Notes: a model not told the origin generated them from the letters alone. Positions 46,014 through 55,779 are shown, counted from the stretch's first letter. The stretch is DNA of 64,000 nucleotides from Luteimonas terrae (GCF_004358165.1 NZ_SMTG01000004.1:186001-250000); one strand, 5' to 3'. A program made the numbers and translations.

Positions 46014-48665
46014 ATGATGATGCGCAACGAGCCGCGCCGACGCCGCCTGCTGCTGACCGTGCTGATCGCCCTCGGCGGTCTGGCGCTGGTCGCGGGCCTG
46101 GGCTATCGCGAAGGCGCGCGACGCGCGCTCGCCGCGCAATCGGCCCAGGCCGCGCAGCAACTCGACCTGCAGGTGCAGGCACTCAACCAGCGCATCGAAC
46201 GCTACCGCGCCCTGCCGCAGGTGCTGGCGCTCGATCCCGACCTGCGCGCGGCGGTGGCCGCACCGGTGGATGCCGCCACGCAGGCGCGGCTCAACGCGCG
46301 GCTCGAGGAAGCCAACCGCACCACGCGCGCGTCCACGCTGACCCTGATCGACGCGCGCGGCATCGCGATCGCGGCGAGCAACTGGCGCGACGCGGGCAGC
46401 AACGTCGGCGAGGACTACGCGTTCCGTCCCTACGTGCAGCAGGCGCTGCGCGAGGGTCGCGGGCGCTTCTACGGCATCGGCGTGACCACGGCCGTGCCCG
46501 GCTACTTCCTGTCCGAAGCGCTGCGCGACGACAGCGGCCGCGCGGTGGGCGTGATCGCGATCAAGATCGAACTGTCGGCGATCGAGCGCACCTGGCCCGA
46601 TGACGGCGACCTGGTGCTGGCCAGCGATGCGCACGACGTGGTGTTCCTGGCCAGTCGCCCCGCGTGGCGCTACCGCGTGCTGTCGCCGCTGACCGCGACC
46701 GCGCGCGAGGAGCTGGTCGCGACGCGCCAGTACGAAGGCGAACGCCTGCGCACCTATACCGGCCGCATGCTGCGCCAGGCCGGCGCACACGGCGCACTGG
46801 TGCGCATCGACATGCCGGCGATGCCGGGCACGTGGCTGTGGCAGCGCGCGCCGGTCGCCGATACCGACTGGACGCTGCACCTGCTGCACGACGCGACCCC
46901 GATCGCCGCGGCCGGTCGCGAATGGGCGACGATCGCCGGCGTGTCGTGGGCGGCGCTGGTGTTCGCATTCCTGTTCCTGCAGCAGCGCGTGCGTCTGGGC
47001 GCCCTGCGCCGGCGCAGCCGCGACGAACTCGAAACCCTGGTGCGCCACCACGCCGAGGAACTGCGCAGCGCGCGCGACGGTCTGGTCGCCGCGGCGCAGG
47101 AGGCCGACACCGGACTCAGCCGCCGACTGGCGCATCTGCCGCAGGGCGTGGTGATCATCGACGCGGACCTGCGCATCGTCGCGTGGAACGCGCGCTACAT
47201 CGAACTGTTCCGCTTCCCGCCGGACCTGGTGCGCGTGGGCACGCCGATCGAGGAGGTCTTCCGCTACAACGCGCGGCGCGGCCTGCTGGGCCCGGGTCCG
47301 GTGGAGGACGCGATCGAGCGGCGCCTGGGCCATCTGCGCAGCGGCAAGCCACACATGCGCGAGAGCGAGAAGTACGACGGCACGGTGCTGGAGATCCGCG
47401 GCAATCCGCTGCCCGACGGCGGTTTCGTGACCAGCTACGCCGACATCACCAGCTACAAGACCACCGCGCGCGAACTGCGCACGCTGGCCGACTCGCTGGA
47501 ACGGCGCATCGCCGAGCGCACCGCCGATCTCGAACAGGCGCGCGCCGAGGCCGAGGCCGCCAACCGCTACAAGGGCCGCTTCGCCGCGGCCGCGGTGCAC
47601 GACCTGCTGCAGCCGCTCAACGCCGCGCGCATGTTCGCCGCCAGCCTGCGCGCGCGCCTGCGCGACGACGAGACCCGGCACATCGCCGACAGCATCGACG
47701 GCGCGCTGTCGGCGCAGGACGGCATCCTCGCCAGCCTGCTCGACATCTCGCGGCTGGAGACCGGCACGCTGCGCACCGACGTGCGCGCGGTGCCGCTGGG
47801 CCCGCTGCTCGACGGACTCGCGCGGGAGACTGGCGTGCTGGCGCAGGCGCGCGGCCTGCGCTTCGATCACGTGCCGACGCAGGCGTGGATCCGCAGCGAT
47901 CCCAACCTGCTGCGCCGGCTGGTGCAGAACTTCCTGTCGAACGCGGTGCGTTACACGGCGCGCGGTCGCATCCTGCTGGGCGTGCGCCGCGATGGCGACC
48001 GTCTGTGGATCGAGGTGCACGACACCGGTCCCGGCATTCCGCCCAACCGCCAGCGCGAGATCTTCGAGGAGTTCCGTCGGCTCGACGACGGCAACGGCGG
48101 CGACCGCGGCGCGGGCCTGGGGCTGGCGATCGTCGACCGCATCGCGCGCCTGCTCGGGCACCGCGTCGACCTGCACTCGCGTCCCGGCACCGGCAGCGTG
48201 TTCCGCGTCAGCGTGCCGCTGGCTTCGCCGCAGTCACCGGCGGATCTCGCACCGCCCACGCCGGCCACCGTGTCCGAGGACGACGCACCGCTGCGCGGCG
48301 TGCGCGTGTGGGTGGTCGACGACGATCCGCAGATCTGCGCGGCGACGCGCGCGTTGCTGCAACGCTGGGACTGCGAAGTGCTGCTGGCCGACGGCCCGCA
48401 CGCCGCGCTCGCCGCGGCCGTCCACGGCGAAGCGCCGGACCTCGTGCTGCTCGACGTACACATGGGCGAACACCACGGCCCCACGCTGTTCGAAACCCTG
48501 TGCGACCGCTGGGGCGCGGTGCCGCTGGTGATCGTGGTGACCGGCGAGGCCGATCCCGCTTTGCGCGCACAGGCCCGCGAAGCGGGCCGCGGTTTCCTGT
48601 CCAAGCCGGTACGTCCGCCGGCACTGCGCGCACTGATGATGCAGATGCGGTTGCGGGGGAGTTGA
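46014..48665 (+). CDS. Hybrid histidine kinase with dCACHE-like sensor, PAS and receiver
   Basis: An 883-residue kinase. TM1 (about 12-32), a periplasmic double-Cache/CHASE-like sensor (about 40-290; FRPYVQQALREGRGRFYGIGVTT and VPGYFLSEALRD resemble DctB), TM2 (about 303-323), a coiled-coil, PAS (about 370-475), HisKA with H529 in AAVHDLLQPLNAAR, HATPase_c (NFLSNAVRYT, DTGPGIP, GAGLGLAI) and a C-terminal receiver with D814 (LLDVHMGE) and Lys in FLSKPV. The sensor resemblance to DctB, and its place after dctA and the porin, suggest dicarboxylate sensing. The regulator at 49023 is the probable partner. Confidence 0.92.
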   Translation: MMMRNEPRRRRLLLTVLIALGGLALVAGLGYREGARRALAAQSAQAAQQLDLQVQALNQRIERYRALPQVLALDPDLRAAVAAPVDAATQARLNARLEEANRTTRASTLTLIDARGIAIAASNWRDAGSNVGEDYAFRPYVQQALREGRGRFYGIGVTTAVPGYFLSEALRDDSGRAVGVIAIKIELSAIERTWPDDGDLVLASDAHDVVFLASRPAWRYRVLSPLTATAREELVATRQYEGERLRTYTGRMLRQAGAHGALVRIDMPAMPGTWLWQRAPVADTDWTLHLLHDATPIAAAGREWATIAGVSWAALVFAFLFLQQRVRLGALRRRSRDELETLVRHHAEELRSARDGLVAAAQEADTGLSRRLAHLPQGVVIIDADLRIVAWNARYIELFRFPPDLVRVGTPIEEVFRYNARRGLLGPGPVEDAIERRLGHLRSGKPHMRESEKYDGTVLEIRGNPLPDGGFVTSYADITSYKTTARELRTLADSLERRIAERTADLEQARAEAEAANRYKGRFAAAAVHDLLQPLNAARMFAASLRARLRDDETRHIADSIDGALSAQDGILASLLDISRLETGTLRTDVRAVPLGPLLDGLARETGVLAQARGLRFDHVPTQAWIRSDPNLLRRLVQNFLSNAVRYTARGRILLGVRRDGDRLWIEVHDTGPGIPPNRQREIFEEFRRLDDGNGGDRGAGLGLAIVDRIARLLGHRVDLHSRPGTGSVFRVSVPLASPQSPADLAPPTPATVSEDDAPLRGVRVWVVDDDPQICAATRALLQRWDCEVLLADGPHAALAAAVHGEAPDLVLLDVHMGEHHGPTLFETLCDRWGAVPLVIVVTGEADPALRAQAREAGRGFLSKPVRPPALRALMMQMRLRGS

Positions 48666-48723
48666 GGGCTGAGCGCTGTCGGCTGCGGGCGCTTCGACAA
48701 CATGACGCTGCAAGAACCTTCTA

Positions 48724-48812
48724 CCGTCATCCCAGCGAACGCTGGGATCCATTTTGATCTTGGGTCTTCGCGCGAGAAGCAAAATGGGCCCCAGCGTCCG
48801 CTGGGGCGACGG
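48724..48812. repeat. Cloverleaf-like palindromic repeat
   Basis: CCGTC (48724-48728) pairs with GACGG (48808-48812). Inside lie a hairpin ATCCCAGCG/CGCTGGGAT (48729-48748), a stem CCATTTT/AAAATGG (48749-48755 with 48781-48787) and a second hairpin GCCCCAGCG/CGCTGGGGC (48788-48807). The arms make a multi-branched junction of the type seen in REP/BIME-like elements. It lies 58 bases after the kinase gene stop and has a sequence unrelated to the CCCTCCCCCGC family. Confidence 0.8.
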
Positions 48813-48858
48813 GATTAAGAATCCCCGCGCCGAATCGAGCGCGCGTGCGCTGTCCACT

Positions 48859-49012
48859 CCCTCCCCCGCCTGCGGGGGAGGGCCGGGGTGGGGGCGAACC
48901 GTCGGATTGCGGAAGGCTCGGACCATGCACAGCCCACGCACGCGCGTGATTCGTCACTTCAGCGCGCTGACCGTTCGTCCCCACCCAACCCTCCCCCGCA
49001 AGCGGAGGAGGG
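48859..49012. repeat. Two inverted copies of the CCCTCCCCCGC hairpin
   Basis: Hairpins at 48859-48882 (followed by a GGTGGGGGCGAAC-type tail) and at 48989-49012 (preceded by GTTCGTCCCCACCCAACC) face each other head to head, as one large inverted repeat of about 155 bases. The second copy ends 11 bases from the stop of the LuxR-type regulator. No gene occurs in 48666-49022. Confidence 0.8.
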
Positions 49013-49022
49013 CTCGGAAAAA

Positions 49023-49664
49023 CTACGCCTCATCCTCCCGCTCCAGCGCCTTCACCAGCACCGCGGCCTGCGTGCGGCTGTGGCATTCGAGCTTCTTGAG
49101 GATCGCGGTCACGTGCACCTTGACGGTGTTCTCCGCCAGGCCCAGCTGGTGGGCGATCTGCTTGTTGAGCAGCCCGTCGGCGATGCCCATCAGCACGCGG
49201 AACTGCTGCGGGGTCAGCTGTGCAAGACGCGCGGCGAGTTGCGCGTCTTCCTCGGAGCGCTCGGCGGTCAGCGGCGGGAACCAGCTGCCGCCGTCGAGCA
49301 CGGTGGCGACCGCCTGGCCGATCGATTCGGCCGGCGCGGACTTGGAGATGAAGCCCGCCGCGCCGAACTGCTGCACGCGGCGCACGGTGCGCGGGTGGTC
49401 GTTGGACGAGATGACCACCACGGGCAGTTCCGGACGTTCGCCGCGCAGCCACACCAGCGACGACAGGCCACGCGCGCCCGGCATGGCCAAGTCCAGCAGC
49501 ACCAGTTCGATCTCCGGATGCGATTCGAGCGCGGGCTGCAGGGCCGAGGCCGTGGCCGCTTCGATCACGCGGATCTGGCCCAGGCCGTCGCGCAGTGCGT
49601 GCAGCACGGCGGCGCGCAGCAGCGGGTGGTCGTCAGCGACGAGGATCGTGGGGACGGTTTCCAT
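49023..49664 (-). CDS. NarL/LuxR-family response regulator
   Basis: A 213-residue regulator. The receiver has D11/D12 (VADDHPLLR), phospho-acceptor in LVLLDLAMPGARG and Lys in GFISKSAP; the C-terminal LuxR HTH (about 145-205) reads LTPQQFRVLMGIADGLLNKQIAHQLGLAENTVKVHVTAIL. It probably binds promoters near its partner kinase, such as the dctA/porin dyad. ATG 49664 lacks a Shine-Dalgarno. It is divergent from the propeller/GGDEF gene, from which it is separated by 87 bases. Confidence 0.93.
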   Translation of the reverse strand: METVPTILVADDHPLLRAAVLHALRDGLGQIRVIEAATASALQPALESHPEIELVLLDLAMPGARGLSSLVWLRGERPELPVVVISSNDHPRTVRRVQQFGAAGFISKSAPAESIGQAVATVLDGGSWFPPLTAERSEEDAQLAARLAQLTPQQFRVLMGIADGLLNKQIAHQLGLAENTVKVHVTAILKKLECHSRTQAAVLVKALEREDEA

Positions 49665-49751
49665 GGGACAAGTCTGGCACGGGCGGAGAGTGCGACCGCG
49701 ATCACGTTGGCATGGAATTCGCAGGCACAATACGCAAAGGGGGGAGACAAC

Positions 49752-52700
49752 TTGCGTCAAAGAGCCGCCACCGCCGCGCGCCTCGATCGCCAGCAGTCCT
49801 GTGCCGATGTCCGCATCGGCAGGCGCTGGCGTGCGCGCATGGGGCGGTCGGCGATGCTGGCGTTGCTGCTGGGCGCAGCGACGATGGTGTCGGCGCAGGT
49901 GCCCGATCCGGTCGACGATCCGCCGCTGAGCCTGGAGATGTACGGCCTCGACGAAGGCCTGTCGCAGCTGACCGTGTCGGCGATGGCCGGCGACGACCAG
50001 GGCTTTCTGTGGGTGGCGACGCAGGACGGACTCAACCGCTTCGACGGCCATCGCTTCCGCGCCTATCGCAATACGCCCGACGTGCCGGTCGGCGGTCCCA
50101 ATCTGGTCAGCAGCAGCATCGACAGCCTGGCCTTCGAGCGCGAGCGCACACGCCTGTGGCTGGGCACCAACGACACCGGGCTTGAAGTCGTGCATCTGCC
50201 GACCTGGACCCAGCGCCGGCTCGATGTCGCCCATGGGCTGTCGCATCCGCGCGTGGTCGAGATCCTCCTGGACCCGGCCGGCGGCGCCTGGGTCGGCACC
50301 GAGGCGGGCCTCGATCACGTCGATGCCGAACTGCGTGGCGCGCGGCGGCTGGGCGCGACGGGCGAGATCGTGGGACTGGCATGGTCGGCTGCGCGCAGTC
50401 AGCCGGTGGCGATGGATGTCGACTGCAATCTCTGGGCGGTCGGCGCCGACGCGCTGGTCGACATGCCGCCGCCCGACGGCGCACGGCGCTGCGTGGCGCT
50501 GCAGTCGGGCCGCGAGGGCTTCTGGGTGCTGGCGGCCGATGCCGGCCTGTTCCGTCTCGACACCAACGGCCGCCTGCAGCGCCACTGGTCGCTCGATGCG
50601 TTGGGCGCCGAGGGCGCCGACGCGACGGCGATGATCCGGCTCGACGACGGGCGCGTGCTGGTCGGCTTCGGCGACGGCACGGTGGTGCAGCTCGCGCCGG
50701 GCAGCGACCGTCCGCGCCGGCTGCGCTTCGACAACCCACCGCGCAGCGCGATCACCGACTTCCATCAGGGCACCTCGGGCGCGTGGTGGATCGGCACCTA
50801 CACCTCGGGCCTGTACCGCGTGCGTCCGCTGGCATCGGTGATCCGCCACGACGGCGCGGGCGTGGGTGAGATGACCGACTGGCCCAGCCACAGCATCCGC
50901 GCGATCCGCCGCGACGGCAGCCGCATGCTGGTCGGCACCGACAGCGGCCTGCAGATGCGCGAGGCGCGTTCACCGTGGCGCACCCTGCCGGCGCTGGCCG
51001 GGATGTCGATCCGCGCGCTCGAACCGGCGGTCGGCGGCGGCTGGTGGGTCGGCACCCTGTCGGGCCTGTGGCGCCTGTCTCCGGATGGCCGGCTGGACGC
51101 GGTCGACGGCCTGCGCGATGTGCGCATCAACTCGCTGCTGCGCGACGCGACGGGCCTGTGGATCGGCACGCGCAGCGGCGTGCTGCATCTTGTCGACGGC
51201 CGGGTCGACATCGACGCGCGCTTCGGCCCGCTCGACGGGGAGGTCATCACCACGCTGTATCGCGACACGGCCGGCGACGGCAGCCTGTGGATCGGCACCA
51301 ACACCCGCGGCCTGTGGCGCCTGCAGGGCGACGCGCTGGTGCAGGTCACGCCGGCGGGCGCGGGCATGCACCGCTCGGTCTGGGCGATCCACGGCGACGA
51401 CGCGGCGATCTGGGTCGGCGCGTTCGCCGCGGGCCTGTACCGCATCGACCGGGAGAGCGGGGTGTCCTCGGTGCTGTCCGAGCGCGACGGCCTGACCAAC
51501 AACGTGGTCTACCGGATCCTGCCCGACGCCGGCGGCCGCCTGTGGCTGAGCACCAACAACGGCCTGAGCGTCTACGACCCCGACAGCGGCATCGTGCAGA
51601 ACCTCGGGCGCCGCGACGGCCTGCGCAACCAGGAGTACAACAGCGGCTCGGCCTTCCGCGGCCGCGACGGGCTGCTGTACTTCGGCGGCACGCTGGGTCT
51701 GGACGTGATCGCGCCGATGCAGCTGCCACGCCGCAGCGCATCGGCCAATCCGGTGCTGACCAGCCTGCAGCTGCTGAGCCGGCGGACCGACGACGACGCG
51801 CGCAGCGGCGACGAGACCGACATCGTCTACGCACCCGGCATCACGCTGCACAACGAGGACAACGTCTTCACCATCGGCATGACCGCGATCGATTTCCTCG
51901 CGCCTGCCGCCGCGCAGCTGCGCTATCGCGTCAACGGCCTGCACACCGGCTGGATCTATCCGCACCAGGCGCGCACCGAGTTCTCGATCAACCACCTGCC
52001 CGCTGGGCAGTACCGGCTGGAAGTGCAGGCCGCGGGCCGCGACGGGCAGTTCGGTGCCTCGCGCGTGCTGACGATCGACATGCCGCCGCCGCCCTGGCGG
52101 CACCCGCTGGCCTATGTCGCCTACGGCCTGCTGGCCCTGCTGCTGGTGGCGGTCTTCGTGCGACGTTCGCGCAGCGCCGTGGCGCGCGAACGCGAGCGCG
52201 TGGAACTGCTCAACCGCACCGTGGCCGAGCGCACCGCGCAGCTCGAACAGGCCAACCGGCAGCTGCAGCAGAGCAATGCGCAGCTCGATGCCGCGACGCG
52301 TCTCGACCCGCTGACCCAGGTGCCGAACCGTCGCGAACTGCAGCCGTGGCTGGACCGCGAGGCCGCGCGCACGCCGGCACGCCGCGAGTCGGACACGCTG
52401 TTCTTCTTCATGCTCGACATCGATGCCTTCAAGCGCATCAACGACGACCACGGCCACCAGGCCGGCGACGAGGCGCTGGTGCAGTTCGCCGCGCGCATGC
52501 GCAGCCTGACCCGCGACGCCGACCTGCTGCTGCGCTGGGGCGGCGAGGAATTCATGCTGGTCGCGCGGCTCGACGATGCCGATGCCGCGGCCGGTCTGGC
52601 CGAGCGGATTCGCAGCACCGTCGCCGACACGCCGATCGCACTGGCGCACGGTGCGACGCTGCGCATGACCTGCTCGATCGGGTTCGCGCCATGGCCGTTT

Positions 52701-52931
52701 TCGACCGCGTGGCCGACGCTCGGCGACTGGCAGCAGACCACCGCGATCGCCGACCGTTGTCTCTATGCGGCCAAGGATGCCGGGCGCAATGCCTGGGTGG
52801 GTCTGGTGCCCGGCCCCGGTGCGGACCGTTCGCGCCTGCAGGCGCTGCTGGCAGGCGCCGACCCGTCGACGCTGGGCGATGCGGTGCGCGTGCTGCATTC
52901 GACGACGACGGCGCCGGCGATCACGCGCTGA
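49752..52931 (+). CDS. Two-component propeller/Y_Y_Y-GGDEF diguanylate cyclase
   Basis: About 1059 residues. An N-terminal signal (MGRSAMLALLLGAATMVSA within a longer leader) exports a double beta-propeller (about 55-690) made of repeated WIGT, GLYR and LWLST-type blades, then a Y_Y_Y domain (about 695-775), one TM helix (about 785-805), a coiled coil and a GGDEF domain (about 860-1040). The active site is GGEEF and is preceded by RDAD, matching the RxxD inhibition site five residues upstream, so the cyclase is probably active and product-inhibited. The TTG at 49752 has GGGGAG just upstream; ATG 49839 would remove 29 residues. It probably senses an extracytoplasmic glycan or nutrient and makes cyclic di-GMP. 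Confidence 0.9.
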   Translation: MRQRAATAARLDRQQSCADVRIGRRWRARMGRSAMLALLLGAATMVSAQVPDPVDDPPLSLEMYGLDEGLSQLTVSAMAGDDQGFLWVATQDGLNRFDGHRFRAYRNTPDVPVGGPNLVSSSIDSLAFERERTRLWLGTNDTGLEVVHLPTWTQRRLDVAHGLSHPRVVEILLDPAGGAWVGTEAGLDHVDAELRGARRLGATGEIVGLAWSAARSQPVAMDVDCNLWAVGADALVDMPPPDGARRCVALQSGREGFWVLAADAGLFRLDTNGRLQRHWSLDALGAEGADATAMIRLDDGRVLVGFGDGTVVQLAPGSDRPRRLRFDNPPRSAITDFHQGTSGAWWIGTYTSGLYRVRPLASVIRHDGAGVGEMTDWPSHSIRAIRRDGSRMLVGTDSGLQMREARSPWRTLPALAGMSIRALEPAVGGGWWVGTLSGLWRLSPDGRLDAVDGLRDVRINSLLRDATGLWIGTRSGVLHLVDGRVDIDARFGPLDGEVITTLYRDTAGDGSLWIGTNTRGLWRLQGDALVQVTPAGAGMHRSVWAIHGDDAAIWVGAFAAGLYRIDRESGVSSVLSERDGLTNNVVYRILPDAGGRLWLSTNNGLSVYDPDSGIVQNLGRRDGLRNQEYNSGSAFRGRDGLLYFGGTLGLDVIAPMQLPRRSASANPVLTSLQLLSRRTDDDARSGDETDIVYAPGITLHNEDNVFTIGMTAIDFLAPAAAQLRYRVNGLHTGWIYPHQARTEFSINHLPAGQYRLEVQAAGRDGQFGASRVLTIDMPPPPWRHPLAYVAYGLLALLLVAVFVRRSRSAVARERERVELLNRTVAERTAQLEQANRQLQQSNAQLDAATRLDPLTQVPNRRELQPWLDREAARTPARRESDTLFFFMLDIDAFKRINDDHGHQAGDEALVQFAARMRSLTRDADLLLRWGGEEFMLVARLDDADAAAGLAERIRSTVADTPIALAHGATLRMTCSIGFAPWPFSTAWPTLGDWQQTTAIADRCLYAAKDAGRNAWVGLVPGPGADRSRLQALLAGADPSTLGDAVRVLHSTTTAPAITR

Positions 52932-52937
52932 CGGCGT

Positions 52938-54182
52938 CTACACCGGGCCGCTGGCCTGCAGCTGGTCGATGCGGATGCGGTTGGCGAACAGCGAAAACGC
53001 GAGCATGCCGGCCAGGCCACCGGCGCGTTCGATCCACGGCGGCAGCCAGCGCGGCGGCGCGAGCGTGCCGTCGTCGAACAGCGGCGCGAGCCGGCGTACG
53101 TCGTCGAGGGTCATCTTGCCGGCGAACAGCTGCCGGCACAGCGGCAGCTTCTGCGCGGCCAGCGACTGGCGGAAGAACGTGTGCACGTCGATCAGGCCGC
53201 GCAGGTACACCGCGTCCTTGGTGAAGGCGTGGCCGCCGTGCAGCGGCACGCCGCGGAACACGCGCTGCGCGGACGCGAAACTCTCGGCTGCCGACTGGCC
53301 CGCATCGAGGAAATAGTCAAACACCTGCAGGAAATCGGCGCCGTCCTGCGCACGCGCGATCGCCTCGATGCGCAGGCTCACACGCTTCATCCGCTGGATG
53401 TCGATGCTGCCGGTGATCTGCTCGGCGAACACCGCCAGGCCTTCCTGCGTGCAGGTCGTCCGCGGTGAGGACATCGCCAGGCTCGGCAGCACCGGTTGCT
53501 CGCGTCCGTTGAGCGCGGTCAGCGAATGCACGAAGGCCTCGTGCTGCAGCAGCTGCTCGCGGTCATGGATCGAATAGCGCGCATCGCTGCGCAGCCGCAG
53601 CCGGTAGGCGCCGGCCGCGGCCTTGGCGATCATCGCCGGGTCGAGTTCGACCGCAACGACGCGCGTGCCGAAGTAGAGGTCCAGATCCGTCTGCAGCTGC
53701 GCCTGCAACGTGGGCGCGTCGATCGTCGGATGCTCGGCGTCGGCGAGCAGGCCGGGGTCGAGTTCGTCGGCGATGTGGATGAAGTGCCGGGCCGCATCGC
53801 AGGTGGTGAGCGCGCCGCCGGGCAGCGCCGCGTCCGGCCTGCCGTAGAGCGCGATCGCATGCGTGCCGGCCGCCGGCGTGCCGAGTGCCTCGAGCAGCTG
53901 CGCGGTGATGCCCCACGCATGCGCAGACTCGACGATGTAGGCGCCGAGCGGATGCGTGGCGTCGGCCGCGTGGGCGATCGCGTCGAGCTCGCGACGGACG
54001 TCGGTGAAGTCGAGCGCCGCATAGTGCACCTGCGGCATCACGCGACGCCCGTTCGCGAACGCGGCGAGGAACGTCTGCTGCGTGTCGGACGGCCAGCTCG
54101 CCAGACTCAGCAGGCGCAAGCCGCGCGCGGCGGCGACCATGCGCGCGTCGAGCGCGGCGTGATGGGCGATGGCGTCGGGCAT
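52938..54182 (-). CDS. QEGLA/DUF1704-family metallopeptidase-like protein
   Basis: A 414-residue protein of the family once named flavohemoglobin expression-modulating QEGLA proteins. It has H214-E215-x-x-x-H219 (LLQHEAFVHSL), a zincin-type metal site, and the name-giving CTQEGLAVFAE about 35 residues later, together typical of DUF1704/MATCAP-type peptidases. Lacks a signal peptide. GGAG precedes ATG 54182. Its 3' end is 6 bases from the convergent cyclase gene. Bacterial substrates are unknown. Confidence 0.88.
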   Translation of the reverse strand: MPDAIAHHAALDARMVAAARGLRLLSLASWPSDTQQTFLAAFANGRRVMPQVHYAALDFTDVRRELDAIAHAADATHPLGAYIVESAHAWGITAQLLEALGTPAAGTHAIALYGRPDAALPGGALTTCDAARHFIHIADELDPGLLADAEHPTIDAPTLQAQLQTDLDLYFGTRVVAVELDPAMIAKAAAGAYRLRLRSDARYSIHDREQLLQHEAFVHSLTALNGREQPVLPSLAMSSPRTTCTQEGLAVFAEQITGSIDIQRMKRVSLRIEAIARAQDGADFLQVFDYFLDAGQSAAESFASAQRVFRGVPLHGGHAFTKDAVYLRGLIDVHTFFRQSLAAQKLPLCRQLFAGKMTLDDVRRLAPLFDDGTLAPPRWLPPWIERAGGLAGMLAFSLFANRIRIDQLQASGPV

Positions 54183-54288
54183 CGAGGGCTCCGGCGGGTG
54201 GTGGAAACACGCTAGCGGATCGAAGGCGCTCGCGCATTGTCTGCACCCTTTCGCTCGCCGGCGGGCTCGAGTCCGCGAGGCATTGAAG

Positions 54289-54453
54289 CCCTCCCCCGCG
54301 ATGCGGGAGAGGGTTGGGTGGGGGCAAAGCCCCGGACTGCATCGACGCGGACTCGCGCGAGTCAACACGATTGGTCAGCAGGACGCCCGCGACCACATCA
54401 CGACGTCCGACCGTTCGCCCCCACCCCGTCCTTCCCCCGCACGCGGGGGAAGG
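54289..54453. repeat. Two hairpins of the interspersed palindromic family
   Basis: CCCTCCCCCGC/GCGGGAGAGGG at 54289-54313 with a GTTGGGTGGGGGC tail, and CCTTCCCCCGC/GCGGGGGAAGG at 54430-54453 with a GTTCGCCCCCACC lead, arranged head to head. The second ends 6 bases from the rsgA stop. The gap 54183-54459 has no gene. Confidence 0.8.
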
Positions 54454-54459
54454 TGCAGA

Positions 54460-55599
54460 TCAACGCTCCCGCGTCCAGTCCGATCCGCGTTTCGCCGGCT
54501 TCGCCTTCGGACGCCCGCCGGCCTTCGGCGCAGGCTTCGCGGACGGCCGGCTCTCGGCCTTCTGCGCCAGGCGCGTCGCGAGCTGTCCGGCCGCGCCGAC
54601 GAGTTCGTCGCGCAGTTTCAGATAGCTGCCCACACGCCCGGGATCGAGCGTGCCCGCTTCGACCGCCTCCCACACCGCGCAGCCCGGCTCGTTGCCGTGG
54701 GCGCAGTCGCGGAAGCGGCACTGCGTGGCAAGTGCCTCGATGTCTGCGAAGCCGCCTTCCGACAGATCCTCCTCGCCGGTCGGCTTGAGCTCGCGCATGC
54801 CGGGCGTGTCGATCAGGCAGGCGCCCGACGGCAGCGGGATCAGCGCGCGGTGCGTGGTGGTGTGGCGGCCGCGGTCGTCGGTCGCACGCACTTCGGCGGT
54901 CTTCATGCGCTCGACGCCGAGCAGGCGGTTGGTCAATGTGGACTTGCCCGCGCCGGAGCTGCCGACCAGCACCGCGGTGACGCCCGGTCCCAGCCACCGG
55001 TGCAGACCGGCGACGCTGTCGACGTCGCGCGCATTGACCGGCACCACCGGCACGCCGAGACCGATCACGTCGGCCAATGCGGCGGTCGCGGCGGCGACGT
55101 CAGCTTCGGGCTTGTCGGCCTTGGTCAGCACGATGATCGGCATGCCGCCGCCCTGCACCAGCAGCAGGTAGCGCTCGATGCGGCGCGGATTGAAGTCCGC
55201 GTCCAGGCCGCAGACCACCAGCACGATGTCGATGTTGGCGGCGATCAACTGCTGCCTGTAATGCTCGCCGGCGGCGGCGCGCTTGATCGCGCTGGTCCGG
55301 GGCAGCATCGCGACGATGCGCTGGCCGTCTTCCACCAGCACCCAGTCGCCGACCGCGGCGCGGTCTTCGGGCGCGATCGTGCCCTTGCGGTAGCCGCTGC
55401 GGCGCAGCCAGTCGGGCAGCGATTCCACCGCGATTGCCTCGCCCGGCGCGCCGGCGACGAGATAGCCGGAGCGGTGCTGCTCGACGATGCGCATCGGCCG
55501 CGCCTGCGGGTGCGTGGCCATGACCCCGGCCCAGGGACCGGTGGCGGCGCCGTCGAAGGGCCAGCCGATCGCGCGCAGCGCGGGATCGGCGGCGGTCAA
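54460..55599 (-). CDS. rsgA: Ribosome small-subunit GTPase RsgA
   Basis: A 379-residue circularly permuted GTPase for late 30S assembly. Domains: OB fold (about 35-110), GTPase with permuted motifs: G4 VLTKADK, G5 region VVPVNARD, G1 GSSGAGKST, G2 RGRHTTTHR, G3 IDTPGMREL; then the zinc-binding CRFRDCAHGNEPGC. A Lys/Pro/Ala-rich basic tail (about 345-379) is lineage-typical. TTG 55599 is chosen because LRAIGWP near the start is usual for this family in xanthomonads; ATG 55521 would cut it off. TAGAAT lies 30 bases upstream. Confidence 0.95.
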   Translation of the reverse strand: MTAADPALRAIGWPFDGAATGPWAGVMATHPQARPMRIVEQHRSGYLVAGAPGEAIAVESLPDWLRRSGYRKGTIAPEDRAAVGDWVLVEDGQRIVAMLPRTSAIKRAAAGEHYRQQLIAANIDIVLVVCGLDADFNPRRIERYLLLVQGGGMPIIVLTKADKPEADVAAATAALADVIGLGVPVVPVNARDVDSVAGLHRWLGPGVTAVLVGSSGAGKSTLTNRLLGVERMKTAEVRATDDRGRHTTTHRALIPLPSGACLIDTPGMRELKPTGEEDLSEGGFADIEALATQCRFRDCAHGNEPGCAVWEAVEAGTLDPGRVGSYLKLRDELVGAAGQLATRLAQKAESRPSAKPAPKAGGRPKAKPAKRGSDWTRER

Positions 55600-55629
55600 A
55601 CGACGGTGCGGGCGGTCTGCATGGCGCGG

Positions 55630-55635
55630 ATTCTA
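55630..55635 (-). promoter_or_regulatory. Candidate rsgA -10 box (TAGAAT)
   Basis: Minus-strand TAGAAT, 30 bases upstream of the TTG start, predicting a leader of about 24 bases and supporting the rare start codon chosen for rsgA. Confidence 0.5.
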
Positions 55636-55779
55636 AAGGCAAGCCCTTGTGGGAGCGCGCTCGCGCGCGAGAAGGGGAGATTCCGGCGACAGCGTCAGCC
55701 GGCCATCGCGCGCAGGCGCGCTCCCCATCGGGCGCCACGCGCGGCCCGGCGGCGCGGCGCATGAACGCGGCTTTTCCGC

